A stretch of 64,000 nucleotides of DNA from Solibacillus sp040273735. GTDB lineage: Bacteria; Bacillota; Bacilli; Bacillales_A; Planococcaceae. Shown here one piece after another: positions 17,343 through 26,402 of the stretch (the stretch's first letter is position 1; the number at the start of each line of letters is the position of its first letter). Below the pieces are notes generated by a model. That model was not told the origin of the DNA, searched no databases, and was given only the letters and a program-made list of their open reading frames with translations. The stretch lies in assembly GCF_040273735.1 (NCBI RefSeq), contig NZ_JBELZM010000014.1, positions 69,175-133,174 of the forward strand, written 5' to 3'. The position numbers and the translations under genes are program-made.

Positions 17343-18455
17343 ATGAATATGACAAATAATCCATTTGATGCCTTTACAGCGAGTGAAAATGTTGACTTGC
17401 AAGTAAGTAAAGAACAATTTGCGGTGAATGTTGCAAACAATGCAGCCTCACCGCTTTTCGCATCATTATCAAATGATATGAAACAGCGGGCACTGCAATT
17501 AGCCCAAAATTTAGAGCCAAAAAATTACGAAACGGTTTTGGCATTTGGTTTACCCGCACAAGAAGCACTAAAAAAATTCACGACCCAGATGCTGCAGTAT
17601 ATTCAACGCAAAGATGTACGGAAAGTCGGTGAAGTATTATCCGATTTAATGCAGCATTTGGAGATGATTGACCCGGATGCATTAATTGAACAGGATAAAG
17701 GTTTTTTTGCAAAACTTTTCAGCCGATCCACACAGTCTATTCAAGAAATCATGACCCACTACAATAAGTTAAGTAAACGCATCGATCGCTTAAGCATTCA
17801 ACTGGAATATAATCAAAATGCTTTATTAAACGATTATCAGTTTTTAAATAAACTGTATGCGATCAATGAGGATTATTTCCAGGAAATCAATGTTTATATT
17901 GCAACACTGGAAATAAAAAAACAGCATATGCGAGATGTTGTCTTACCTGCAGTGCAAAAAGAAATTGTAGATGGACAAAATCCGTTTAAACAGCATGAAT
18001 TGAAAGATATTGAAATGCAAATCGAGTGGATTGACCGCCGTATGTATGACCTGGAACTTTCGCGTGAAGTCGCGATACAATACGCACCGCAAATCCGGAT
18101 GATTCAGCAAACAAATCAAATGTTAATCGAAAAAATTCAAAGTTCGATTATGACGACCATCCCCTTATGGCAGTCTCAAATCGCGATGCTATTAAATATG
18201 AACAATCAGCGTCGTGCGATACGGTCTCAGGAGCGTCTTATGGATGCATCTGAACAGTTGATGCGTAAAAATGGCAAAATGCTTGAAGTATCCAAAAAAG
18301 CAGTGAATCGACCAGCATTATCCCATAGTGATATTGACCGGTTTAAACAAACCCAAATGCAGTTGCTTCACGATATTGAAGATACATTACGCGTGCACGT
18401 ACAGACAGACGAAAAGCGCCATGAAATCGAACATACGATATTAGAACAAAAATAA
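17343..18455 (+). CDS. telA: Toxic-anion-resistance protein TelA (YaaN/YceH family)
   Basis: 370 aa, soluble and almost wholly helical. Family segments seen include LSDLMQHLEMIDPD, GFFAKLFSR and TTIPLWQSQIAMLLNMN. TelA-type proteins are linked to tellurite and cell-envelope-antimicrobial tolerance; the mechanism is unknown. It starts 3 bases after the xpaC stop with GGTGAG upstream, so the pair is one operon under the sigma-W-type promoter. Confidence 0.9.
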   Translation: MNMTNNPFDAFTASENVDLQVSKEQFAVNVANNAASPLFASLSNDMKQRALQLAQNLEPKNYETVLAFGLPAQEALKKFTTQMLQYIQRKDVRKVGEVLSDLMQHLEMIDPDALIEQDKGFFAKLFSRSTQSIQEIMTHYNKLSKRIDRLSIQLEYNQNALLNDYQFLNKLYAINEDYFQEINVYIATLEIKKQHMRDVVLPAVQKEIVDGQNPFKQHELKDIEMQIEWIDRRMYDLELSREVAIQYAPQIRMIQQTNQMLIEKIQSSIMTTIPLWQSQIAMLLNMNNQRRAIRSQERLMDASEQLMRKNGKMLEVSKKAVNRPALSHSDIDRFKQTQMQLLHDIEDTLRVHVQTDEKRHEIEHTILEQK

Positions 18456-18456
18456 A

Positions 18457-18500
18457 AAGGTGTGTGAAAAGCCATTATGACTTTTCGCACACCTTTTCTT
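18457..18500. terminator. Bidirectional terminator after telA
   Basis: 15-base arms (18458-18472 and 18481-18495) with one mismatch; A-run on the left, T-run on the right. Serves telA and the convergent 65-aa gene. Confidence 0.85.
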
Positions 18501-18501
18501 T

Positions 18502-18699
18502 TTAAGCGAAGTATTCTTTATAGAATCCGCCAACTTCACCTGTGTTGTCGATTACAAAGATGAATTCTTCTGTTTCATTTTTCACTTCATATTCTTTGCC
18601 TACTGTTAATACGTTTGATACCAAATATTTCGATGCATCCGTATGTACACATTTTACTGTGCGAATTGTCGGCGCATCTTTCCAATTTAAATGTAGCAT
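18502..18699 (-). CDS. Small conserved protein (DUF6501-like)
   Basis: 65 aa, soluble. The segment RTVKCVHTDASKYLVSN and the ending VIDNTGEVGGFYKEYF match a small Bacillales family annotated as DUF6501, as I recall it. Function unknown. ATG has GTGAGG upstream. Family name is from memory. Confidence 0.65.
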   Translation of the reverse strand: MLHLNWKDAPTIRTVKCVHTDASKYLVSNVLTVGKEYEVKNETEEFIFVIDNTGEVGGFYKEYFA

Positions 18700-18909
18700 G
18701 TTGTTCCCTCACTTTTAACTATTATCGATACTCTCCTATTTTATATGATTTTTCTGTCAGTGGAAAGCGCGTTGTAGTAAAAATCCACTTTTCTTGCTTC
18801 TTTAATTACTTAGAATCCCAACACATTAAATTAATTTTAATTTATCGCTGTTTCTGATATTTGATAGAACAACTATTCCATGTTAAACTCACAAACAGAG
18901 GTGGAATTT

Positions 18910-19005
18910 ATGGCATTTGGTAGTATTCCAATGTGGTTTTTCGCAATTGTAATTGCCTTTGCAATTGTATTTATTTTAATAAGCGAATGGAACTCACGAA
19001 AATAA
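18910..19005 (+). CDS. Tiny membrane protein, 31 aa
   Basis: ATG 18910 with AGAGGTGG upstream, frame MAFGSIPMWFFAIVIAFAIV... ending SEWNSRK. One hydrophobic helix and a basic tail. Its own terminator begins at the stop codon. Too short for standard gene callers, but the RBS, single helix and terminator make it credible. Function unknown. Confidence 0.6.
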   Translation: MAFGSIPMWFFAIVIAFAIVFILISEWNSRK

Positions 19006-19031
19006 GCTCGCATTTAACTGCGAGCTTTTTG
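19004..19031. terminator. Terminator, 8-bp GC-rich stem
   Basis: AGCTCGCA (19005-19012) / TGCGAGCT (19019-19026) followed by TTTTT on the plus strand. Ends the 31-aa gene and probably assists the convergent ABC operon. Confidence 0.8.
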
Positions 19032-19034
19032 CTA

Positions 19035-19769
19035 TTACCGTAATGTTCTTTTCAGGAACTCTTTAGTCCGGTCATGTTTTGGATTAACAAGCAAATGTTC
19101 CGGAGGGCCTTCTTCAACAATAACCCCTTTGTCCATGAATACAATCCGGTCCGATACTTCCTTGGCAAACTCCATTTCATGAGTAACGATCAGCATCGTA
19201 TTTCCTTGATTTGCTAGATGGCGCATTACCTTTAATACTTCCCCTACCATTTCAGGGTCAAGTGCTGATGTCGGTTCATCGAACAGCATTACATCAGGAT
19301 CCATCGCTAGTGCACGTGCGATTGCCACACGTTGTTTTTGTCCACCGGATAAGTGTTTCGGTTTCGCATTTTTATAGGCGCTCATCCCGACAAGCTCCAA
19401 ATATTTCATCGCATTACGTTCTGCTTCATCTTTTGAACGCTTTAACACTTTAATTTGACCAACAATACAGTTATTTAGTACATCCAAATTATTGAATAAA
19501 TTGAACTGCTGGAATACCATACCTAAATGCGTACGGTACTTTTCAATTTGATGTCCGTCATTTAGGATATTTTCCCCATTGTAGATTATTTCCCCTGCTG
19601 TTGGTGTTTCCAGTAAATTAATACAGCGTAAAAGCGTTGATTTCCCTGAACCTGAAGAGCCGATCAACGTTACGACTTCCCCTTTGTTTACTTGGAAATT
19701 GACATCTTTCAATACTTCATGATCACCGAATTTTTTATTTAAATGGTTAATATCAATTACAACTGTCAT
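19035..19769 (-). CDS. Amino-acid ABC transporter ATPase (probable lysine importer)
   Basis: 244 aa polar-amino-acid uptake ATPase of the GlnQ/HisP type. Walker A GSSGSGKST, signature LSGGQKQR, Walker B VMLFDEPTSALD and the switch histidine in VTHEMEF are all present. It drives import through the permease just upstream. ATG 19769 with GGTGA upstream overlaps the permease stop; an in-frame ATG at 19781 would add four residues. Last gene of a three-gene operon behind a lysine riboswitch. Confidence 0.92.
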   Translation of the reverse strand: MTVVIDINHLNKKFGDHEVLKDVNFQVNKGEVVTLIGSSGSGKSTLLRCINLLETPTAGEIIYNGENILNDGHQIEKYRTHLGMVFQQFNLFNNLDVLNNCIVGQIKVLKRSKDEAERNAMKYLELVGMSAYKNAKPKHLSGGQKQRVAIARALAMDPDVMLFDEPTSALDPEMVGEVLKVMRHLANQGNTMLIVTHEMEFAKEVSDRIVFMDKGVIVEEGPPEHLLVNPKHDRTKEFLKRTLR

Positions 19770-19770
19770 C

Positions 19771-20517
19771 TTATTCACCATCCTTATCTAGCTTGTTGCC
19801 TGTAATGAGCTCCACTTTATACGAAGAAGGTCCGTCCATCTTTTTCTCGAACAATAGTAAGAAGCGAGTTACAGTAAATGTCATAATGAAGTATAATACT
19901 GTCGCGATAAAGAATGCTTCAATATATTTATAGTTACTGCCCGCTATTGAATTCGCAGTAAAGAACAGCTCCACTACCGAAATAACACTTAGGACAGATG
20001 AATCTTTAATATTCATAACGAACTGATTCCCTGTTGCAGGTAAAATATTGCGTGCTACTTGCGGCAGTACAATATGAATCATCGTTTGCAGGTGATTCAT
20101 TCCAATCGCTTGTGCAGCCTCAAATTGGCCTTTATCAATCGATACGATACCACCACGCACATACTCGGCCATGTAGGCTCCTGTGTTTAAACTAATTACG
20201 ATGGAGGCTGCTAAAAAGCGGTCAATATCGATTCCTAAATAGACAAGACCGTAAAATACGACCATCGCCTGGACCATCATTGGCGTGCCTCTGAAAATTT
20301 CCACATAAGCCGTTAAAATAAAATTAATGACTTTCAGAAGAGCTGATTTAACATTTTTTTTGCGTTGTGGAATTGTGTGCATAATTCCGATGAAAAATCC
20401 GATCAGTGTTCCACAAACTGTCCCGATAATTGCCAAGAGAAGTGCAGTCCAAGCTCCACGTACAAATAAATCCCAATTGTTCGTAAACAAGTTCCATGAT
20501 GATTCTAAAAATGCCAT
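19771..20517 (-). CDS. Amino-acid ABC transporter permease (probable lysine importer)
   Basis: 248 aa HisM/GlnP-type permease with about five membrane segments and the EAA loop GQFEAAQAIGMNHLQTMIHI that docks on the ATPase. A start at 20517 is favoured: GGAGG lies 8 bases before it, while the longer frame from 20532 would place that RBS inside the gene. Second gene of the lysine-riboswitch operon. Confidence 0.92.
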   Translation of the reverse strand: MAFLESSWNLFTNNWDLFVRGAWTALLLAIIGTVCGTLIGFFIGIMHTIPQRKKNVKSALLKVINFILTAYVEIFRGTPMMVQAMVVFYGLVYLGIDIDRFLAASIVISLNTGAYMAEYVRGGIVSIDKGQFEAAQAIGMNHLQTMIHIVLPQVARNILPATGNQFVMNIKDSSVLSVISVVELFFTANSIAGSNYKYIEAFFIATVLYFIMTFTVTRFLLLFEKKMDGPSSYKVELITGNKLDKDGE

Positions 20518-20639
20518 CGCCTTGTCCTCCATTTCTTTTTGTTTCTACTATTTATGTATGAAACCATAATTTTAATAGAAAAAGGTTGTCTTCCGTTTGC
20601 CGGCAAGACAACCTCATTAAAACTGTCAATGCTACACCA

Positions 20640-21476
20640 TTATTGTGCTGCTGGTTGATTTGCAATTGCGTCTTCCATTAATTTCTGACGCTCATCTTCC
20701 GAAATTTCAGCTAATACTTTGTTAATTTGTTCACGTAAATCTGAACCCTTTTTCAAACCTACTGCTACAGCTGTTGACGCTTCGTCTGCTTCGAAGTTTG
20801 GCTCAGGTACAATGTATTTAATATTATTCAGAGCCATTTCAGCAGAGATACCTTCTGGACGTTCTGAAACGTATCCATCAATTGCGCCTGACTGTAATTG
20901 CACTCGCATTGCACCAAAATCAGTTGCCGCTACTTGTTTTTGAACACCTTCGATTTGATCGATTACATCATAATGTGTTGTCGCTTGCTGACCTGTAATT
21001 TTTGCATCTGCAAAGTCGGATAATGAAGTTGCATTTGCATAAGGGCCGTCTTCTTTTACAACAATGACATAGTCACTTGTGTAATAGTTCTCTGTGAAAT
21101 CAATTACTTCCTTACGTTCAGGCATTGGTGACATACCAGCAATTACTAGATCAATGGCACCTGATTGTAATGATGGAATTAAACCATCCCAGTCTGTTTT
21201 AACAATTTGTAATTCCATGTCCAGACCTTCTGCAATTTTTTTCGCAATTTCCACATCATAGCCTGCTGCATATTCCTTTGAACCTGCAATTTGAACTCCG
21301 CCATTGGCATCATCTTTTTGTGACCAGTTAAAAGGCGCATACGCCGCTTCCATACCGATTTTAATCACTTTTTTTTCTGAATCAGAACTGCTTGTAGTAC
21401 CTTCATCGCTTGAACCGCAAGCTGCTAGCAATAGCATTGTCATGGCAGTCAGTAAAATTAATAGTCTCTTTTTCAA
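20640..21476 (-). CDS. Amino-acid ABC transporter substrate-binding lipoprotein (probable lysine)
   Basis: 278 aa periplasmic-binding-protein type II. Lipoprotein signal with lipobox LAAC, then the SBP_bac_3 pattern (GMEAAYAPFNW, AGYDVEIAKKIAEGLDMELQ, LIAGMSPMPER-like core). TTG start at 21476 with AGGAGAGG upstream. First gene after the lysine riboswitch, which is the best evidence that the ligand is lysine; by sequence alone it could bind another polar amino acid. Confidence 0.92.
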   Translation of the reverse strand: MKKRLLILLTAMTMLLLAACGSSDEGTTSSSDSEKKVIKIGMEAAYAPFNWSQKDDANGGVQIAGSKEYAAGYDVEIAKKIAEGLDMELQIVKTDWDGLIPSLQSGAIDLVIAGMSPMPERKEVIDFTENYYTSDYVIVVKEDGPYANATSLSDFADAKITGQQATTHYDVIDQIEGVQKQVAATDFGAMRVQLQSGAIDGYVSERPEGISAEMALNNIKYIVPEPNFEADEASTAVAVGLKKGSDLREQINKVLAEISEDERQKLMEDAIANQPAAQ

Positions 21477-21521
21477 AGAAATCCTCTCCTTATTTGTTAA
21501 ATTTCGGGCGTTATATATGCA

Positions 21522-21795
21522 AAAAACGACCTAAAAGAAGAACTTTAGGTCGTTTAAATTATAATTAGCCCGAATCCTCTACAGTTCCCATTTTGAGATA
21601 GCACAACTCAACCATCATGGATATAGATGATTGAGACAGTTCTGCAATTATTCACTGCAGACCCAGCATTGTAAAATTGAGCGTTTACAACACTTCGGCG
21701 ATATTTCCTTCTCTTATATTTCAAAGCCAGCTCATGGCTCCATATAAAACTGTTAAGTATCGCGCCTCTACCTCACGAGAGTGTGAGGTTTTGAT
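21522..21795 (-). promoter_or_regulatory. Lysine riboswitch (L-box) with terminator
   Basis: Read on the minus strand, the leader carries the L-box landmarks in order: GAGGTAGAGGCGCGA, AGT then GGAG, GGCTTTGAAA, AGAAGG, TCGCCGAAG, TGCTGG, GCAGTGAATAA and CTGTC. Downstream GCTATCTC also matches the lysC leader of B. subtilis. The expression platform ends in a terminator (stem AACGACCTAAA / TTTAGGTCGTT, 21525-21554, then T-run) just before the binding-protein gene. Lysine binding is expected to turn expression off. Confidence 0.92.
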
Positions 21796-21812
21796 ATGAA
21801 ATTGATATGTTT

Positions 21813-21841
21813 ATATTACATTATTGCGACATTTCCGTCAA
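21813..21841 (-). promoter_or_regulatory. Promoter of the lysine riboswitch operon
   Basis: TTGACG (21836-21841), 17-base spacer, TAATAT (21813-21818) on the minus strand, about 15-20 bases before the riboswitch begins. Confidence 0.7.
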
Positions 21842-21865
21842 CACTCATTTTTCTGAAATCTAACT

Positions 21866-21912
21866 GAAAAAAAAAACTAATGCGCAATACGTAAAGTATC
21901 GCGCATTAGTAG
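21866..21912 (-). terminator. Terminator after odhB
   Basis: 15-base arms (21876-21890 and 21896-21910) with one mismatch, followed by nine or more T residues on the minus strand. Confidence 0.88.
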
Positions 21913-21923
21913 AGTAAATACTA

Positions 21924-23186
21924 TTAAGAATTTAACAATAAATCTTCTGGGTTTTCGATCATTTCTTTAACTGTTTTTAAGAAGCCAACAGAATCTTTTC
22001 CATCGATGATACGGTGGTCGTAAGATAATGCTACATACATCATTGGACGAATTTGAACTTCACCATTGACAGCTACTGGACGGTTTACGATTGAGTGCAT
22101 ACCTAAAATACCAGCCTGAGTACCGTTCATGATTGGTGTTGACATTAATGAACCGAATACACCACCGTTAGTGATTGTGAATGATCCGCCAGCCATGTCG
22201 TTTAAGCCCAATTTTTTGTCGCGTGCTTTACCAGCTAATTCTGCAATGTTTTTCTCGATTTCAGCAAAGTTTTTCGCATTTGCATCACGAACAACCGGTA
22301 CTACTAAACCTTCTTCTGTTGATACAGCAATACCGATATCGAAGAAGTTGTTTAAGTGAATTTCGTCACCGTTAATTTGTGCATTTACATATGGATATTT
22401 CTTTAATGCTGCTACTACAGCTTTTGTAAAGAATGACATGAAGCCTAATTTAATATCGTTAGCTTTCACGAACTCATCTTGTTTACGTTTACGTAATGCC
22501 ATAATGTTCGTCATATCAATTTCGTTGAAAGTAGTTAACATTGCAGTTGATTGTTTTACTTCTAATAAACGTTTTGCAATTGTTTGACGACGACGGCTCA
22601 TTTTTTCTACTGTTACACGGTCTGTATCAGCTGCTGGTGTAAAGATCATTGGACCATTGCCTGCTGGAGCTTGAGCAGCTTGTGCTGCTGGAGCCGCTGG
22701 TGCTGTACCATGTGCTGCAACGTCTTGTACACGTACGCGACCTTGTGGGTCAACAGGTGAAATTGCTGCTAAGTCGATACCTTTTTCACGAGCTAATTTA
22801 CGAGCTGCCGGTGAAGCGATCACACGCTCACCCGAAGTTTCTTCAGCTGCAACTGGTGCAGGTGCTGCTGCTTTAGGAGCTTCTTCTTTTGCTGGAGCCG
22901 GAGCTGCTGCTGGAGCTTCTTCTTTAGCGGCCGGTGCAGGTGCTGCGCCTTCGCCTGCTTCAACTACTGCGATTACTTGTCCTACTAATACAGTATCGCC
23001 TTCTTCTGCTAAAATTTGTTTTAAAACGCCTGCTTCTTCAGAGATGATTTCAGCATTAACTTTATCAGTTTCTAACTCAACGATAAATTCGCCTTTTTCT
23101 ACGCGATCTCCAACTTTTTTCACCCACTGGGCAATTGTACCTTCAGTAATTGATTCTGCTAATTCAGGGACTTTAATTTCAGCCAC
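21924..23186 (-). CDS. odhB: 2-oxoglutarate dehydrogenase E2, dihydrolipoyl succinyltransferase
   Basis: 420 aa. N-terminal lipoyl domain (ELETDKVNAEI with the lipoylated Lys), an Ala/Pro/Glu-rich linker, peripheral-subunit-binding domain (SPAARKLAREKGIDL), and acyltransferase domain with the DHRIIDG active-site motif. GTG 23186 is the likely start: AGGAGG is 8 bases upstream, and the product begins MAEIKVPELAES like known OdhB. The ATG two codons earlier is too close to the RBS. Follows odhA in a TCA-cycle operon. Confidence 0.96.
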   Translation of the reverse strand: MAEIKVPELAESITEGTIAQWVKKVGDRVEKGEFIVELETDKVNAEIISEEAGVLKQILAEEGDTVLVGQVIAVVEAGEGAAPAPAAKEEAPAAAPAPAKEEAPKAAAPAPVAAEETSGERVIASPAARKLAREKGIDLAAISPVDPQGRVRVQDVAAHGTAPAAPAAQAAQAPAGNGPMIFTPAADTDRVTVEKMSRRRQTIAKRLLEVKQSTAMLTTFNEIDMTNIMALRKRKQDEFVKANDIKLGFMSFFTKAVVAALKKYPYVNAQINGDEIHLNNFFDIGIAVSTEEGLVVPVVRDANAKNFAEIEKNIAELAGKARDKKLGLNDMAGGSFTITNGGVFGSLMSTPIMNGTQAGILGMHSIVNRPVAVNGEVQIRPMMYVALSYDHRIIDGKDSVGFLKTVKEMIENPEDLLLNS

Positions 23187-23279
23187 GTTCATATCCTCCT
23201 TTAATTACGCTACACATTCATTGTATAGCAAGCCACTTCTATTTTAAATAGAAGCAGCTCTTTTTAAACAAATCATTTA

Positions 23280-26087
23280 TTACTTTTCAAGTGCTTCGTT
23301 CACTAATTTAGCTTGCGCTGCTTTATGTGAATCGCCATCGCCTTCAGAAGTTGAGCTCATTGCAGGACGTCCTACATAGCGAACTTTTTTGCCTTCTGCG
23401 ATATCATATAATGTTTCAAGAACATATGTCCATGAACCTTGGTTTTTCGGTTCTTCCTGTACCCAAACGATTTCTTTAACATTCGGGAAACGAGCGATAA
23501 TTTCTTTCACTTGTTGTGCAGGGAATGGATAAATTTGTTCAACACGGATAATGTGTAAGTGATCAAGCCCTTCGCCGTCTTTCACGCGTTCTGCTAAATC
23601 GATCATTACTTTACCTGTACCAAGTACTACTTTTTCAACCGCTTCTGTGTTTTTGCCTAAACCTTCTTGCTCGATTACTTCCTGGAAGCGACCAGTTGCA
23701 AGTTGTTCAGCAGTAGCTGCAGCAAGTGGGTGACGTAAAAGTGATTTCGGAGAAACCACTACTAATGGACGTACACCTTCTGTACCTAATAATGCAGCTT
23801 GACGGCGTAATAAGTGGTAGTAGTTGCCTGCATTTGAACAGTTTGCTACGAACCAGTTATTTTCTGCAGATAATTGCAGGAATCGTTCCATACGGCTTGA
23901 TGAGTGTTCCGGACCTTGACCTTCATAACCATGTGGTAAAAGAAGTACGAATCCAGATTTTTGACCCCATTTAGCGCGTGCACTTGAGATGAAGTTATCA
24001 AACATTACTTGCGCCATGTTTGCAAAGTCACCGAATTGTGCTTCCCATACTGTTAGTACATTTTGGTTTTCTAAATTATACCCGTATTCAAAACCTACTA
24101 CACCTGCTTCTGTAAGAGGTGAGTTGTAAACAGTGAATGATGCTTTTGCACCTTCAATGTGATGTAATGGTGTGAATTCAGAACCATTATTTTTATCATG
24201 TAAAACTAAGTGACGTTGAGAGAACGTACCACGTTGTGCATCCTGGCCAGTGAAACGAACCGGTGTGCCATCTTGCGTGATTGTTGCATATGCTAATGTT
24301 TCAGCATGACCCCAGTCAATTTTACCATCTGCGAAAGCATCACGGCGTTTTGCTAAAATTTTACCTAACTTGTTTTGTGGTTCAAACCCATCTTCAAATA
24401 CCAGTAGATCTTCATTAACTTTAGCCAGACGCTCAGCATCTACTTTAGTATCGATTTCAGGGAATTCGATTTTTAGTTCTTCCGGCATATTAGGCGTTAA
24501 ATGCTCGTCTTTTTCAGCCATTTCTTTGACATGATCATACGCAGTTTGCATTTCCGCATAAATAGCAGTATCTAAAGCTTTTACTTCATCAGCAGATAAA
24601 ATACCAGCTTCTGCTAATTCTGCACCATACAACGCACGAATCGGCTCATGTTTTGCAACTAATTTATATGTTTCAGGGTTTGTTACTGTCGGATCATCTG
24701 TTTCGTTATGACCGTAACGGCGGTAACCGATCAAGTCGATTACGATATCCTTTTTGAACTTCTCACGGTATTCCGCTACAAAGCGACCAACAGCTGCCAC
24801 TGTTTCAGGGCTGTCAGCGTTTACATGAATAACCGGAATATCATAGCCTTTAGCAGGGTCAGAAGAATAAGTAGATGAACGTGAATCATGTAGCTCAGTT
24901 GTGAAACCGATCATGTTGTTCGCGATAATTTGAACTGTACCACCTGTTGTGAATCCTTCTGTTTGAGAGAAGTTAAAGCCTTCAGTTACAATCCCTTGAC
25001 CAGCGAATGCCGCGTCACCATGCATGATGATACCAAATGCATTTGATGGATCATGTTTAGCAACGCCTGCTGCTGACACATCATCTTGTGCAGCACGTAC
25101 AGAACCAATTACAAGCGGGTTCCCTACTTCTAAGTGAGAAGGGTTGTAGGCTAATTTAACGTTCAATCCAGAATCATAAGTGTAAGATGCACCCATATGG
25201 TATTTAACGTCGCCAGTCCAGCCTTTTGTAATTTCTAATTTACCATCTTCAGGGAAGAAAAGATCGTTAGAAACGTGGGCGAAATCAGAGAACATCATAT
25301 CGTATGGTTTATTTAATACATGAGTTAATACGTTTAAACGACCACGGTGAGCCATACCAATTCGTACATTTTTTACACCTTTAGACTCAGATGATTTGAT
25401 AATTTCATCCAATAAAATGATTTGAGTGTCTAAACCTTCTCCAGAGAAACGTTTTTGACCAACAAATGTTTTATGAATAAATTTTTCAAAGTTTTCAATG
25501 CGTGTTAAACGCTCTAATACTGCTTTCTTTTCTTCAGCAGATAACGTTGTTTTGAACGTTCCGCCTTCAACTTGAGCTTCGATCCATGCACGTTCTTCCG
25601 CATTTTGTAAATGTGCAACTTCCACACCTATTTTATCTGTATAAACAGATTTTAAATAATCAATTGCTTCCTTACCGTTAGTAACACCTGCAGGAACATT
25701 TGCAAAAAATACTGATGCAGGAATAGCCTGAAGATCTGCTGCTGTTAAATTGAATACGCTTTCTTCAATGCGTGAAGTATCTAATTGACGATTTTTTAAT
25801 GGGTATAAGTCTGCTGCTAAATGGCCGTATTCACGAATTGATTCTGCCAACTTAACTGCTGCTAATACTTTTTTGTAGTCTCCAGTACCTGTTACTGCTG
25901 CTGTTGCAACCGGTTGTTGACCATCTGCAAATACAGGACCACCGTAAGCTTGGAATAATTCTGCTAGTTCCGGTTCCACTTCTTCAGGAGATTGCAGGAA
26001 TAAGTCATACTGCTCTAATACATAACCTAAGTTAGGACCAGAAAACGCTGACCATGGAGAACCTGCAGGTAATACATTGTTCGACAT
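23280..26087 (-). CDS. odhA: 2-oxoglutarate dehydrogenase E1
   Basis: 935 aa thiamine-diphosphate-dependent E1. Visible marks: IGMAHRGRLNVL, MHGDAAFAGQG then NNMIGFTT (ThDP/Mg region), GYRRYGHNETDDP, PHGYEGQGPEHSS. It decarboxylates 2-oxoglutarate and passes succinyl to OdhB. Start 26087 has GGAGG at 8 bases; the frame extends five codons further to 26102 but without its own RBS. odhB follows after 93 bases. Confidence 0.96.
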   Translation of the reverse strand: MSNNVLPAGSPWSAFSGPNLGYVLEQYDLFLQSPEEVEPELAELFQAYGGPVFADGQQPVATAAVTGTGDYKKVLAAVKLAESIREYGHLAADLYPLKNRQLDTSRIEESVFNLTAADLQAIPASVFFANVPAGVTNGKEAIDYLKSVYTDKIGVEVAHLQNAEERAWIEAQVEGGTFKTTLSAEEKKAVLERLTRIENFEKFIHKTFVGQKRFSGEGLDTQIILLDEIIKSSESKGVKNVRIGMAHRGRLNVLTHVLNKPYDMMFSDFAHVSNDLFFPEDGKLEITKGWTGDVKYHMGASYTYDSGLNVKLAYNPSHLEVGNPLVIGSVRAAQDDVSAAGVAKHDPSNAFGIIMHGDAAFAGQGIVTEGFNFSQTEGFTTGGTVQIIANNMIGFTTELHDSRSSTYSSDPAKGYDIPVIHVNADSPETVAAVGRFVAEYREKFKKDIVIDLIGYRRYGHNETDDPTVTNPETYKLVAKHEPIRALYGAELAEAGILSADEVKALDTAIYAEMQTAYDHVKEMAEKDEHLTPNMPEELKIEFPEIDTKVDAERLAKVNEDLLVFEDGFEPQNKLGKILAKRRDAFADGKIDWGHAETLAYATITQDGTPVRFTGQDAQRGTFSQRHLVLHDKNNGSEFTPLHHIEGAKASFTVYNSPLTEAGVVGFEYGYNLENQNVLTVWEAQFGDFANMAQVMFDNFISSARAKWGQKSGFVLLLPHGYEGQGPEHSSSRMERFLQLSAENNWFVANCSNAGNYYHLLRRQAALLGTEGVRPLVVVSPKSLLRHPLAAATAEQLATGRFQEVIEQEGLGKNTEAVEKVVLGTGKVMIDLAERVKDGEGLDHLHIIRVEQIYPFPAQQVKEIIARFPNVKEIVWVQEEPKNQGSWTYVLETLYDIAEGKKVRYVGRPAMSSTSEGDGDSHKAAQAKLVNEALEK

Positions 26088-26402
26088 GAAAATAACCTCC
26101 AAATTTTGCCTTATGGCTGTTCCAATAATTTACTTGAAAAGGTATAATATTGTATATCACAATACAAAAATTACCTTCTTTTGTAAGTAGATAAATTAAG
26201 TACTCTCTTTTTATCTACCAAAACAAAGCAAATAATATTTTATCATTCTTCCACACGGACTAAAAGCACATTTATAAACGGCGGAAGAACATTTTTTCCA
26301 TCTCAATCTTACTACTCTTCACAAAAAATACAACTCTTTTTAGCAAATTAAGCAATTTTTTTCGTGAACTATTGAAATAATAATTAGATTGACTAAAATT
26401 AT
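26088..26402. other. Upstream region of odhA, no gene
   Basis: About 315 AT-rich bases. Contains a 6-base dyad TATTGT-N5-ACAATA at 26148-26164 near the likely odhA promoter. No coding frame with an RBS was seen. Confidence 0.5.
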
